DNA of 43,802 bases from a virus. The DNA lies in the IMG/VR virus record IMGVR_UViG_3300027906_000037, positions 1 to 43,802 of that record, one strand, 5' to 3'. Positions within the stretch are counted from its first letter, which is position 1. The number at the start of each line of letters is the position of its first letter. Shown in pieces: positions 11,201-18,420 of the stretch. The position numbers were made by a program, and so were the translations under genes. A model generated the notes under the pieces. It searched no databases, was not told the DNA's origin, and saw only the letters and a program-made list of their open reading frames with translations.

Positions 11201-12233
11201 AGATTGTGGATATCCATCTGGAAACTTATTTGCTGATGAACAAATATTATCCATTGAATTTCAAAGCACAAACAGTCAGAGACCAATACACACCGACTAC
11301 GTAACGAATGCGTTTTTCGACTCTCAATCATATAAAAATGTCACTGAACATATTTTTCCGCTAAGACGATTCCTTGCTATAAACTCTATTTTCGCAACTA
11401 GTATCATATCTGGATACAATGGTATGCCTACTTTATTTGATTCGGTAAAAACATCCATTGCGTTTGTCGCAGAAGTGGCCTCGACACCATCATCACAGCA
11501 GACAAATTTGATTCAAGTCACGCCGGAACAGTTTATGTCCACGGTTCAAAAAAATTGGCCATCCCATCCACACTCTGCCGATTGTTTTGACTTCCCGCTA
11601 CCTGGGGGTGAATTTTTTAAGAAATTTATTGAAGATTTGTGGAAACTTATAAAGCAGTTGCCATCAATCCTGTTCAGGGGTGTGGCAAATCAACTTGATC
11701 CAGCGTATAAAGAGATGAGACAACATTATCTAAATTGTGACATTAAAAATTTAGATTGGGATGGCATAAGAATATTGTCAATGGATGCCACAAAGAACCA
11801 GGGCTTAGTAAATGGATTATATTTTCCAGATGGAAACATAGAAGCTAACAAAGGGAAAGGCAAAGCTTCTTATGTACCGATTGTACCTTCGATTGTGTTG
11901 GACTATCAAGCATCGCTTGCCCATCTGATGATAGGGGAGGCCGAACCATTAGGTAGAACTGTTGCAAGGACTATAACTTATGCTTTTAATGGAATGGCCC
12001 CGTTCTTCGACCTCTCGATGGCCTTTCAAGTCCCTTGTGCTGGTATAAATGAAGACTGGTGGAACGATGCTAAATTTGATATTGGAAAATGGGGCCGTTA
12101 CGGACACCCGCTAAGTCCATTCACCATCATGGCGCTAAGTACTCCTCAATTAGAGTCTGACAAAAAGTTAAAGAGACCAAATTGTGTCCAGGGCCGCGAA
12201 AATCTGGCTAAACTAGATGAATGTGATGAATAA
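2271..12233 (+). CDS. Giant virion protein (3,320 aa), baseplate region
   Basis: One uninterrupted frame of 3,320 codons, by far the longest gene here. Residues about 85-170 contain FDSKMQTALTNFQLKNQ and later GNLGEATIAVMHGW, the helix signatures of a peptidoglycan-binding (PG_binding_1-like) domain, here split by extra sequence. Residues about 1025-1095 hold a proline-rich and strongly hydrophobic stretch (LPSFYLPPLPSIPILGLYG, then ILIRIICTFVRTIIDKL). Residues about 1480-1900 are rich in tryptophan and glycine. The C-terminus repeats a hydrophobic helical theme (FFKKFIEDLWKLIKQLPSIL). It is followed by the gp25-like and gp6-like wedge genes, so a baseplate or tail-tip location is likely. It does not look like a tape-measure protein, which would be dominated by long helices. 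Function is inferred from position only. Confidence 0.75.
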   Translation: MSDIEQVYKLEIRDTDQDSITFTPRIFGEVGKDIVAIKLSLGTLVDIAGVISQGPNASSDRTQPLDPNGWFDCTTGQQVSIEQAATFDSKMQTALTNFQLKNQFLIISYLFSKYAVPGIVNSVGENYNSNSEQDQARYLATALSQLESVDLLFESEIGNLGEATIAVMHGWVPHTSAANTNYYHTGALLDSLNTDASTIVDIVPYEILRLLAEGHMGQTIEDLQNAGLIREFSHEPLSYSSRYLEDYLKSVPEASRWLGSDGIPNFEYGYVIYNTINDQENSSLYNSTIITIKNYKGKSLDERVVSQEEKLGRLRRVFYPDPFSTEDPFYISQNITGLYFETDFILDSQGPLPTMEEEVIKQIEESALDHMLTLTNKPRLWFLSTGDDSTMKIWFGEDEKIMPSHNGQFPEFSNRSSDQIKRQIPKFSEIWEKIEDIKKDLNLLPETAFGAANDYIQARREVLLNNLESLENDFAQEPTLEEKKQSFIVLGTQESIFENTSPESEGLDPPIAANWRILEGFGSEPPLVRFIEYKTPTLRPGQRYRAMLEFSTRKLDSIVSGVLPVAEQPEEPGPPDADGEDLCITGNTDETLRTLEEYRVHARKKRREVVRQLREEFKQEPALRGSNNITRGQIGPFDLNRALNQLMGFDINGASDYEYTKGVLSRLGDVGAAAMEKLGMLDTDIDYFNSIANDTNKELAKKDAKGKPQKNVIRITLEELEERTNTIVKDLQESSEIVSSEGIAFKKGSSFNASKESGLVKQFYTQMKDLVLNAAAERYGAGVAHAMSVNPDKALVMLEFQTTTSKGPNPHMGPDFGKKIISFGIALPEKFKIKGKLWPYAYRPSDKVPGGAIMPNFLKKGSATPEKIKLYRGKIKNSKSLGRARTVNYISNIYEMTGLLTDKPNEIISVFDDGRGSCKDLGINLDKKLASSYVANFTTGVQVEHPPGAPSGFSWKKFGKDNFVDPAKDWAKTSAKNWENSWNDTFDEQEALQMLGDMCTLEDLYREFFDKLDLVSLLCDWLKCIRLPNFNLKLPSFYLPPLPSIPILGLYGAMIKFFMENLKQILIRIICTFVRTIIDKLAIPFCEEQLREFMAAGSLSGSPIMDEALAEALLNTGVPKEKTEQAKTFFDDVASITTGQELCHLLTGKSLDAATMKMIQRLLEKNDLQNDLDTQESLMNYFDLLGTFLPDGLCEELQNSTSLPVPKDCLEISGYLHSIRNRLQTGDGSLSDEEIEEVLQMAKEEMNNRKADLEALSGNNIGSLLPETYAPGNPDAIISSYPDFLKERIDQTAKDSFTAARMDYINAMDSYIPSLSIAAPATPRAGTDRYNDIQNLEFEAATAQLALYSQGVHSSRVFAQRNTLSKLGLPPETTAEELEEIRDKGLILHDLAKSLKSWITRSQNISSAYSRENGGPSLGYIRGSLTRSHRSNFVPAMGPDFHQHIEFLDKILLTSTDGTRDGNTMYTHDVGSRQDPNPFFGDENEEIREKITNLVNALRVQFNSGAAADLYGAGWGSSALEWLDFRFNLHSGDAALFAHQGSGIPDPLGQPGAWSQLGIEPFDLTLEQLSFIYVLTTPKSDPTYYSQGTRTELGRHMENTFENLFYIEKGYVGGILGEFDPFDELITRFAAIETLKVELGEKLYYANWKNEHTGSRYSDRNSTAVVDREPGWLGQFKWTDDGTNWWNPFLENMRQYRSINLEDTIEVMRMLLKEYISKTGYFPDEVVDLGKDISYEDFLTEMRNQWGSTYSANSNILDQYCWGADGFSKNTLAGKPDKLWTSAWAVYDKFRGRYFDGDDRRARNKADKLWLWNPNIDSEDGNYTEEQFVDNWIGAALKTEEMGIEWNHELRSLKVLDAIIHLTDPIRDPYSAAIRSMDEIGGVSWYNTLLLFSVFETESVPFDDDRDKTHKVFKRAKLPNRRREDQREEWNPYKPFVSYYRRIPSEGTVHDYVQGDRSFQYVSVGSLDVPTFIQKGAVYDNVFNKIIDTDPYPIETSYAPYRVFHESFNDPLDKSEYAMIVPAFVSSAELTSDFMVEKFITELSTTSAARISAAYDASITTVGEVVDFFSGGQVRDQINRRKRAAIRRSNARIRSQQENLRDTIEAQQAFAVVAIDQTEAFLRAKYLRDYPSNHPERLARDGKWTGSDNTSTHAVEIFENLQIIIERNATLNPDEDYLGDLLINVMGALSDIIRNEPHRAYGALRTMASGEAGLYKVMDPVIDEDEMVPIFPISMQDASIEPTKWMQHSYNTLSAMALAVHGGVPDFFEHEVNQPLRDAEKEVLTNEELMARFVDWRLQGKTAAKTISQICTSLSNSVNNPNLIKFTTDRVKYLSDIVTRGIEYRPNFVTERHLLMLDKVLRDTPVFSADRNKINLGVQFGQYQPQVSMEEIPAEKQFDRYTVTVKSDFHLRMSNQNIQPKSFQMCEFLPPSLINNNGTDRGEGREHPWDPSSVRYFSKREAFSELGAAALRSAGVNGNISHIKDLLYEDAYINIRDSIFSSFSSMISESKLFDLEYAQNIDARLSADPIYQEECVKNRYGLVESAVLSYNKTIINTAYDEIMKEMSDPKNSPFNRDFDDPHPLELALQSISLKAFVRICLIDTLFKGGLAYSIWDIEPIVSEQIFKDYVYEHVFRELTSSRFFASKWKQIIERTVGITNPTAALKKLLELEMVKLPDYSKQVFNFSAEDKEKDYYNWITSHSETIPFKKLYFTANINYDNTSWRIANLPESNTARAFAESLGEDVDFMSIHLSELPPGDGLIVENYIRLSGEIVEKANDIWKKMFSQIGDDPGARHQIYEVCKERRTREGGRTGTSHVDPQFANDRGLLPTGALLDWCNDTHLRSVGFGPANLSTRVDVPETYQIREGDSLVVSPYDFDMYLAFLCYCLTRPEFENLINNSTIHHGSRISVTTRNQQIVDQLTLAPDIRRKSFLEKSFLFVVRSSGADDEDRAIELPEWQIAKLPLANYEHELRLEDCGYPSGNLFADEQILSIEFQSTNSQRPIHTDYVTNAFFDSQSYKNVTEHIFPLRRFLAINSIFATSIISGYNGMPTLFDSVKTSIAFVAEVASTPSSQQTNLIQVTPEQFMSTVQKNWPSHPHSADCFDFPLPGGEFFKKFIEDLWKLIKQLPSILFRGVANQLDPAYKEMRQHYLNCDIKNLDWDGIRILSMDATKNQGLVNGLYFPDGNIEANKGKGKASYVPIVPSIVLDYQASLAHLMIGEAEPLGRTVARTITYAFNGMAPFFDLSMAFQVPCAGINEDWWNDAKFDIGKWGRYGHPLSPFTIMALSTPQLESDKKLKRPNCVQGRENLAKLDECDE
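6890..6911 (+). repeat. GC-rich perfect hairpin inside the giant gene
   Basis: AGGGTCGGG (6890-6898) and CCCGACCCT (6903-6911) are perfect reverse complements around a TATT loop. Nine base pairs, seven of them G-C, make it one of the strongest local hairpins noticed in the window. It lies in frame within the giant gene (around residues 1540-1547) and is not followed by a T-run, so it is not a classical terminator. Confidence 0.6.
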
Positions 12234-12251
12234 TGCCAAAAACACACTATT

Positions 12252-12263
12252 TATTTTAAAATA
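12252..12263 (+). repeat. 12-bp AT palindrome upstream of the gp25-like gene
   Basis: TATTTTAAAATA is a perfect palindrome in the 42-nt gap between the giant gene and the gp25-like gene. Its position suggests a regulatory site, but short AT palindromes are common in AT-rich DNA. No matching -35 element was found. Confidence 0.2.
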
Positions 12264-12275
12264 TAGGAAAACAAG

Positions 12276-12803
12276 ATGTCAATTCTAAATGATATAATAT
12301 CTTCAAAAGCGAAAGGAATCATAAAGACTCAGCAGCAGCCTAGCTTTCCGTTAAGGTATGATGCTAAATATGGTCCTTATACTCCAATTACTTCAATAGA
12401 AGAGTCATACAAAAAAGACTTTATAAACCTTCTCTTGACGAGCCCCGGTGAATGGCCGATGCAACCAGGCCTCGGAGTCGGACTAAAGCATTATCTGTTT
12501 GAGTTTAGGGGGTCCGAAAAGTTAAACAATTTAGCACCAGAGATAAAATACCAATTAAAAACAAATTTACCAGTAGTAGATTTGTTGGGATTAAAATTCG
12601 ACTATAACGATAATGATATTGATAAGAACAAAGTTAGAATAATTCTGGCATATACAATCTTGGAAACCTCAAGGCATGTAACTTCTTTTGGTCTTACACC
12701 CTCTTCAACTGTGGCGATCGAAGAAATAGAAAGTTCAAGAATTCAAGCTGCTGATTTATTTAATAGGAGGAATAGTATCATAAGCTCTGTAGACGAGCTG
12801 TGA
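12276..12803 (+). CDS. 25: Baseplate wedge protein, gp25-like
   Basis: The 175-residue protein belongs to the GPW/gp25 family, whose members form the inner baseplate and nucleate sheath assembly in contractile tails. The diagnostic block is DFINLLLTSPGEWPMQPGLG followed by VGLKHYLFE (about residues 49-77), equivalent to the NLLLT-PGER-M-P-FG-GLR-YLFE core of the family. Downstream are the expected beta-strands, including KVRIILAYTIL. Length is somewhat longer than typical members (about 110-140 residues) because of N- and C-terminal extensions. The adjacent gp6-like gene, 12 nt downstream, is the usual wedge partner. RBS is weak (AGGAAA). Confidence 0.93.
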   Translation: MSILNDIISSKAKGIIKTQQQPSFPLRYDAKYGPYTPITSIEESYKKDFINLLLTSPGEWPMQPGLGVGLKHYLFEFRGSEKLNNLAPEIKYQLKTNLPVVDLLGLKFDYNDNDIDKNKVRIILAYTILETSRHVTSFGLTPSSTVAIEEIESSRIQAADLFNRRNSIISSVDEL

Positions 12804-12815
12804 GAATAATAAAAA

Positions 12816-14627
12816 ATGACCGAAAATAACAGAGGACTACAAAATACAGAATACTTAAGTGTTACTTTTGAAGAGATAAAACAAAAATTATTAGAAAGGG
12901 CCGAAACCTATTATCCTGATACCTATAGGGATTTTAATAAAAGCAGTTTTGGATCTCTTATGTTCGACCTCGTAGCTATGGTCGGTGAGCAATTGAATTT
13001 TTACGCTCAGTTTGTCGCAAATGAAGGATTTATAGAATATGCAAGAACAGGAATAGGTCTCACTACTGGGGCGAGAAGATATAATGTTACACTTGGGAAT
13101 ACGGCCCCTCGCGGTTATGTAACTCTTCAACTCCCAATGGTAGTTTCCGAAGACCAAATAACCCCGGATCCAACAGGAAAGTATTCTTTCTTGAAAGGAG
13201 CCTTAGCTACAGGTCCAGGAAATGCGGTGGTGGAACTACAAGAAGATGTTATCATAGACCCCTCGATTGAGTTGTCCCATGGAAAAATAACCACATCCTT
13301 TAATCCCGATGGGTCCCGTCCGTTGGTATATTTTGTAGAAAAACAGTGTCCTGCAATTGCAGGGCAAATACAAACTTTTGTTGTGGATATTGAAAAATAT
13401 AGTAATTTTCTTTCAATAGAGGTCCCTGATCGCTCATGTACAGATATTCTAAGTATAATAGATTCGGAGGGCAATAGGTACTATCAAGTAGATAGTCTGG
13501 GAATAAACTCAATAGAAATAGGACTCAGATATACTAATTCGGATAGTGGCCAAGAAGTTGAAAAAATGATAGATTTACCGGTCCCTAGGAGGTTCTCGGT
13601 TAAAGAAGAGGGGGAGGCAAAATTTATAGAGTTTGGATACGGCTCAGAAGACACGTTGAAACTTATAGATACGCCCGCAAAATCTTCAGAATACTTCTTA
13701 GACAAACAAGGTCACCAGCATCCGTTGTCAAAAGAAGTGACCCCTGGCAAGCGACTTCAAAACGACAAATATGGAGTATCACCAAGCAACACTACTCTGA
13801 CAATAGTATATAGGTCTAACACGAGCGACAACTCTAATATATCGATAGGAGAAATAAGCACTATTCAATCCGCAGAAATAGTGTTTGATGATGAAGTTGG
13901 CTTCGGCGAGGCTAATATGCAATTTGTTAGGAATAATATTTCTTGTACCAACAATGAACCATTTAATGGAGTTGTCAGATATCAGTCAACAAAAGAAATA
14001 GCCTTAACGTGCCAAGCTGCAGCAGGCGCCCAGGCCCGGGCTGTGACAGAAAAAGACCTAGTCTCTATGTGCTATGTTATGCCTCCGCAGTTTGGCAAAA
14101 TTACAAAAGCATCAGTGCACAGAGACTCAGAAGGGTTGAGAAAAATGTTGAATCTGTATTGTATTTCAGAAGACTCCGAACAAAATCTGGAAGCAGCATC
14201 GATGCTGATGAAAGAAAATTTAAAAAAATGGATAAACTCAGTTAAAATGATGACAGATAGGATAGATATCTTTGACGCTAAAATATTGAATTTAAATCTG
14301 TTTTTAGATATAACTCTTAGAGATGAAGCAGACGTACAGTCTGCTGTTCCACGTATCAGAGAATTTTTATATAATGAAATTAATCTGACTAGGCCGGAAA
14401 TTGGACAACACTTCTCCATAGGAGAAATAGAGAGAATATTGACAAAAATGCCTATCATACAGAGAATCAACAGGGTTCAAGTGGGTGTCAAAAACGGAAA
14501 GGGGTATTCTAGTGTGAGATATGATATTATGCCAAACGCAGCGCCAGACGGCTCAACAATTTACATGCCAGAAGATTTCATTTGGGAAATAAAAAACCCA
14601 ACAGATATTACAGGAATTATTAAATAA
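12816..14627 (+). CDS. 6: Baseplate wedge protein, gp6-like (baseplate J family)
   Basis: This 603-residue protein matches the layout of T4 gp6/phage Mu J-type wedge proteins, which form the iris ring around the baseplate hub. The N-terminal region has DFNKSSFGSLMFDLVAMVGE followed by QLNFYAQFVANEGFIEYA, the characteristic DF-S--G-ML-D--AYVGD-L-FY-----E-FL--A signature. A beta-rich centre (about 95-420) follows. The C-terminal 180 residues carry the family's alpha/beta repeats, with a VHRDSEG stretch and an SVRYDIMP end. It follows the gp25-like gene by 12 nt. Its TAA stop shares one base with the next ATG (TAATG), so downstream translation is probably coupled. Confidence 0.9.
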   Translation: MTENNRGLQNTEYLSVTFEEIKQKLLERAETYYPDTYRDFNKSSFGSLMFDLVAMVGEQLNFYAQFVANEGFIEYARTGIGLTTGARRYNVTLGNTAPRGYVTLQLPMVVSEDQITPDPTGKYSFLKGALATGPGNAVVELQEDVIIDPSIELSHGKITTSFNPDGSRPLVYFVEKQCPAIAGQIQTFVVDIEKYSNFLSIEVPDRSCTDILSIIDSEGNRYYQVDSLGINSIEIGLRYTNSDSGQEVEKMIDLPVPRRFSVKEEGEAKFIEFGYGSEDTLKLIDTPAKSSEYFLDKQGHQHPLSKEVTPGKRLQNDKYGVSPSNTTLTIVYRSNTSDNSNISIGEISTIQSAEIVFDDEVGFGEANMQFVRNNISCTNNEPFNGVVRYQSTKEIALTCQAAAGAQARAVTEKDLVSMCYVMPPQFGKITKASVHRDSEGLRKMLNLYCISEDSEQNLEAASMLMKENLKKWINSVKMMTDRIDIFDAKILNLNLFLDITLRDEADVQSAVPRIREFLYNEINLTRPEIGQHFSIGEIERILTKMPIIQRINRVQVGVKNGKGYSSVRYDIMPNAAPDGSTIYMPEDFIWEIKNPTDITGIIK

Positions 14628-15724
14628 TGTCTATAAAAAGATTTTTTGCAACAAAGGACAACACCATCACGAACGCATATAAGGAAAACCTCGCTTCAAC
14701 TGCTTCGTATTCAAACATGGGTGCATCTGATATACTTGAACTATTCTCTATATATGCACAAGCGACAACATCTTCTGTGGAAAAATCAAGAATTTTATTG
14801 CAATTTTCGACTAGCGAGTTATCAGAAGCCCGATCCTCAGGTGCCCTCCCCGCATCCGGATCGGTTTCGTTTAAATTGAAATTATTTAACGCAACACATT
14901 CCGAAACTATACCAAAAAACTATACAATTTCCTCTCATGTCTTATCTAAGGAGTGGGACGAGGGAGTTGGCTTAGACATGGATGATTATTCAGATCTGGA
15001 TGCAAGCAACTGGATATCTTCTAGTTTCGAATCATCATGGTCTACCCCCGGTGGCGATTTTACAACTGGCAGCTATGAGGGTTCCTGTATTGTTTCGAAA
15101 GGGACCGAAGATTTAGAGATCGATATTACTTCTACAGTTGAAGCTTGGTTAGCGGAAGCAATAGACAATCATGGAATAATTTTAAAATTATCAGGCTCTC
15201 TAGAGACAGGGGATCAGAAGCGGTCTTATTATACAAAGCGCTACTTTGCGCGCGGCTCAGAGCATTTTTTCAAGCGCCCGGTATTGGAAGCCCAGTGGGA
15301 CTCATCGACACAAAATACGTCATCTTTGCCAAGCCCATATTCGCAAGCGGATAACTACGTGTTTAACATAACGAATCTCAAGAAAAAATATAAAACTCAC
15401 GAAAAAACAAAAATGAAAGTCTATACTAGAAACAAAAACTGGCAGCCGAACATATACGCAAAGGCTAGTATATTTGCTCCTGTTGATATAGTCGACGAAG
15501 CTTATTACAAAATCACAAGAGTTGCTGATAACTTGGAGATAGTGCCATATTCACACAATAAGAGTCCATCTTTCTCTAAAATGTCCTACAATTCAAGCGG
15601 GTCTTTTTTTGATTTGGACATGTCTCTCTTGGCTCCAAACTATTTATACGAGGTAAAATTTTTGAGAAAGACCGGAAGCATGCATATTGAACAAGAGGAA
15701 AGCTTTAGATTTAGAGTAGAATAA
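14627..15724 (+). CDS. DNRLRE-type surface protein
   Basis: The 365-residue product contains a beta-sandwich of the DNRLRE/CBM-like kind between about residues 35 and 225. Supporting motifs are SVSFKLKLFNATHSETIP, an SSHVLSKEWDEGVG loop, and DLEIDITSTVEAWLAEAIDN followed by HGIILKLSG, the typical DVT--V--W-----NNGI-L end of the domain. In cellular proteins this fold sits in secreted or surface proteins; in phages it is found in tail accessory proteins. The C-terminal 140 residues look like a further beta-domain. It overlaps the upstream gp6-like and downstream LamG genes by one base each (TAATG), so the three should be made together, favouring attachment to the baseplate or tail fibres. Confidence 0.72.
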   Translation: MSIKRFFATKDNTITNAYKENLASTASYSNMGASDILELFSIYAQATTSSVEKSRILLQFSTSELSEARSSGALPASGSVSFKLKLFNATHSETIPKNYTISSHVLSKEWDEGVGLDMDDYSDLDASNWISSSFESSWSTPGGDFTTGSYEGSCIVSKGTEDLEIDITSTVEAWLAEAIDNHGIILKLSGSLETGDQKRSYYTKRYFARGSEHFFKRPVLEAQWDSSTQNTSSLPSPYSQADNYVFNITNLKKKYKTHEKTKMKVYTRNKNWQPNIYAKASIFAPVDIVDEAYYKITRVADNLEIVPYSHNKSPSFSKMSYNSSGSFFDLDMSLLAPNYLYEVKFLRKTGSMHIEQEESFRFRVE

Positions 15725-18348
15725 TGACAACTAAAAAAAACAAAAGAAAAGAAAAATTTTTAGAAACTTTTAAAAAAAGTAAAGTAAATGAAAAGACCGG
15801 ATTAATTTCGAAAAAAATAGAGTCTGATACCTTGGCATCAGAATTCGATAAATATTCGAAAACATATAGACCTTCGGTGCGGATAGAAAAACCTGAAGAT
15901 TTTTGCTTCTTTGGTAGTGCACAGCAATATTACCTTCGATCTTATGATTATATTTCAAACTATTATCCCTTTGATGGGACAAGGGAGGGGGTGATAAAGT
16001 GGCATAAAGACGCATCTACCGTTGACTTAGCGATGTTCCGTCAAGCTTGGCCCAGCACAGTTGGCCATTTGAAGCTCGATTATTCGGAAAAAGTATTTTT
16101 CTATGCGGGCCCGAATAAAATTCCAGAATCGGAATTCACAGCAAAAAATATAAAATCAGAACCGGGGATATTGATTGATCCTAAAATTGGAAGCACAATA
16201 GAATTTTGGCTAAAAAAAGATTCTTTCGATAAAATAAATTACCCACAAGAAACCATTACTCATATTGGGACGTATCCTGGGAAAGAGGTATCCTCAAAAT
16301 CAAGCGAAATAAAAATTTTCTTATCTTCAGATTCTGGCAGTCCTTTTTATATAAATTATAAGTCGGGAAATTCTTCAGTCAATAATGTGCAAATTGGTTC
16401 AAGTGCCGTTACTGATTCGGCTATTGCGGATTCAAAATGGCATCATTATGCGTTTAAATTTTGGAAATCAGATTCTTTGCTTTATATAAAATTGTTTATT
16501 GATGGTAAGCCTGATTCTATAAAGAGTGTATCCTTCGGAGATACAATAGAGGTAAAGAGTTTCCTGGCCGGCTCGATAGGGGGTAACATGTCTTCTTCTT
16601 CTGGGAACCTATCAGCATCAATAGATGAATTTAGATTCTGGAAGGGTCAGAGATCGACCAGGGAAATAGCAAGATTCTTTGATAAGAAGATTTATGCTTC
16701 GCATGCCGCGGAGAGCGAATACACCACTCGGTTGGGGGTTTATTACAGATTTAATAAGATTAAGGTAGGAGATATAAATTCTGATAGCTTAATTATCGAC
16801 CACTCTGGTCATGAAATTTTCGGAAGAATACAAAATTATAATGAAAATTCAAAAATTGAGCAGTCTGCGATTACGTTATCCGAAACTAGTGAAAACATCG
16901 AGTCCCCCGACCCGATATTGGATCGAAGAGCTGAAGCTGTTATATCACTTGAGGAGAGTTTTAATAGCATTGCGAAATCTTACGATGAAAATAACCAGAG
17001 CATGTTGCAGAGGTTCATCCCGGAATGGGCAAGAGAAGAAATTCAAAACTCCTCTGCGGATAACCCTTCAGAATTTCAGGTTTTACTTCATCTTTTGTCT
17101 TCTGAATTTGATGAAATAAAGGTATTTTTAGATTCGATATCAACTGATTACGTCCCTAACTGGCAAGAAACAAACCAAATCATCGCTCCCACGCCAGAAG
17201 CTTCAGGGTCGGTGTCTGTAAATTATGCAGATAATATATACATTGGGTGCAAAGACGACGGCCTACCATCATACAGAGGAAGCGGGTACCGAGGGGACAG
17301 GTATCAGAGACAAATGAAAGCTGCCGGTTTGATGTATAAGAAGTTGTTTCAAAAGTCATATAAACTAGAAGATGATGTAGAGGGGACCCAGGATTTTATT
17401 TCGGCCGATTTATTAGTTGAAGAAGCAAGACACGCATTTGAGCAGCGACTTGCATCAGAGGCTCCAAGCTTAATGAAAGCTAAGGGGACACAATCATCTC
17501 TTGATAGATTGTATGAGACTCTTGGCCACAATAACACTGACATAACAGATATGCACCTTATACCAGAAGAAGACTTATTGTTAGAGGACAGTAAAGTAGA
17601 AGCTCACACATCTACAATGAGTTCTGTCAGTTTTGTGGACAATAACGAAGGCACTCTATTTATGGCAGCCTCAGCAGACGATGAAAGGACGCACATGGAG
17701 TCGGATTCTTCGCATAATTCGAGAGAGTACACCTTTGAAGGTTCTTATATTATGCCATCTCAGGAGGTTTATTCTTTTGAAAACAAGGAGACTAGCCTAT
17801 TCGGGTGCAGAGAAGTAGAGGGTATAAAAAACAATCTCACTCAGACTTCTCCAGACGATGCTAACTTTACAGCTGTAGTAGAAAAACAGAATCTTGAGTC
17901 AAAAAGAGCAAGATTTGTACTCAAGTCACCAGCACTTTTGTCAAGTGACATACAGACACAATATTTTAACAATGTTTATGATAATTCTAGGTGGAATATA
18001 TCGGTAAGAATAAGAAAAACATCGGCAGAACCATTCATAGAGACCACTTCTGAATCTTATGAAGTTTCGTTCCAAGGGTACAATTATGTTCAAGATTCAC
18101 TAGTCCAAGCATTTCAGAAGGTCTCTCCAATATCTAAAAGCGAGTATGACGATTTCAAAGACTCTTACAAAACTGTGTTTTTAGGAGCAGCCCGCGAAAA
18201 TATTACAGGATCCGTATTAATAAAATCAGACGTGAAAATGTTAACATTCAGCGCTTGGCAAGCCGCTCTGTCTGACGGAGAGCTTAAATTAAGAGCCCAA
18301 AACCCACTTGTAAGTGGAGGTTCGTTAACCCATATGTTGGAAAGGTAG
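15724..18348 (+). CDS. LamG-domain virion protein, likely fibre or baseplate adhesin
   Basis: The 874-residue protein has a lysine-rich N-terminus, then a concanavalin-like LamG (Laminin_G_3) domain at about residues 153-320. The evidence is TIEFWLKKDSF, DSKWHHYAFKFWKSD, YIKLFIDGKPDS and ASIDEFRFWKGQRSTREI, in the canonical order. A short segment GVYYRFNK and DHSGHEIFGRI continues the sandwich. LamG folds bind sugars or proteins, so a host-recognition or fibre-attachment role is likely. The remaining 500 residues are unassigned and include a helical part (MLQRFIPEWAREEIQ to EFDEIKVFLDSI) that may dock on the baseplate. It starts at a TAATG overlap with the DNRLRE gene and ends 72 nt before the next giant gene. 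Confidence 0.78.
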   Translation: MTTKKNKRKEKFLETFKKSKVNEKTGLISKKIESDTLASEFDKYSKTYRPSVRIEKPEDFCFFGSAQQYYLRSYDYISNYYPFDGTREGVIKWHKDASTVDLAMFRQAWPSTVGHLKLDYSEKVFFYAGPNKIPESEFTAKNIKSEPGILIDPKIGSTIEFWLKKDSFDKINYPQETITHIGTYPGKEVSSKSSEIKIFLSSDSGSPFYINYKSGNSSVNNVQIGSSAVTDSAIADSKWHHYAFKFWKSDSLLYIKLFIDGKPDSIKSVSFGDTIEVKSFLAGSIGGNMSSSSGNLSASIDEFRFWKGQRSTREIARFFDKKIYASHAAESEYTTRLGVYYRFNKIKVGDINSDSLIIDHSGHEIFGRIQNYNENSKIEQSAITLSETSENIESPDPILDRRAEAVISLEESFNSIAKSYDENNQSMLQRFIPEWAREEIQNSSADNPSEFQVLLHLLSSEFDEIKVFLDSISTDYVPNWQETNQIIAPTPEASGSVSVNYADNIYIGCKDDGLPSYRGSGYRGDRYQRQMKAAGLMYKKLFQKSYKLEDDVEGTQDFISADLLVEEARHAFEQRLASEAPSLMKAKGTQSSLDRLYETLGHNNTDITDMHLIPEEDLLLEDSKVEAHTSTMSSVSFVDNNEGTLFMAASADDERTHMESDSSHNSREYTFEGSYIMPSQEVYSFENKETSLFGCREVEGIKNNLTQTSPDDANFTAVVEKQNLESKRARFVLKSPALLSSDIQTQYFNNVYDNSRWNISVRIRKTSAEPFIETTSESYEVSFQGYNYVQDSLVQAFQKVSPISKSEYDDFKDSYKTVFLGAARENITGSVLIKSDVKMLTFSAWQAALSDGELKLRAQNPLVSGGSLTHMLER

Positions 18349-18391
18349 CTCAAAAAATGAAAAATTTGAATATTTATAGAAGCACAAGAAG

Positions 18392-18397
18392 TATAAT
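18392..18397 (+). promoter_or_regulatory. Candidate -10 element before the 2,437-aa gene
   Basis: TATAAT is a perfect -10 hexamer in the 72-nt gap 18349-18420. No good -35 lies at 16-18 nt; the nearest, TTGAAT at 18366-18371, is 20 nt away. It may be used with a phage-modified polymerase or may be chance in AT-rich DNA. The rest of the gap holds only the Shine-Dalgarno stretch AGAGGGG ahead of the ATG. Confidence 0.28.
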
Positions 18398-18420
18398 TTT
18401 TATTTTAAAGAGGGGCAATA

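Noticed and set aside
2271-12233. The giant protein as tail tape measure
   Set aside because: Its length would imply a tail of roughly half a micrometre, it is rich in Trp, Tyr, Pro and beta-type sequence rather than long heptad helices, and it abuts the wedge genes without hub genes between.
13350-13363. 14-bp palindrome CCTGCAATTGCAGG in the gp6-like gene
   Set aside because: Two or three perfect 14-bp palindromes are expected by chance in a sequence of this length, and it lies in a conserved coding region.
16811-17119. A 102-codon plus-strand frame inside the LamG gene
   Set aside because: It lies wholly within a convincing gene in another frame, is dominated by Leu/Lys/Arg typical of shadow translation, and has no ribosome site.
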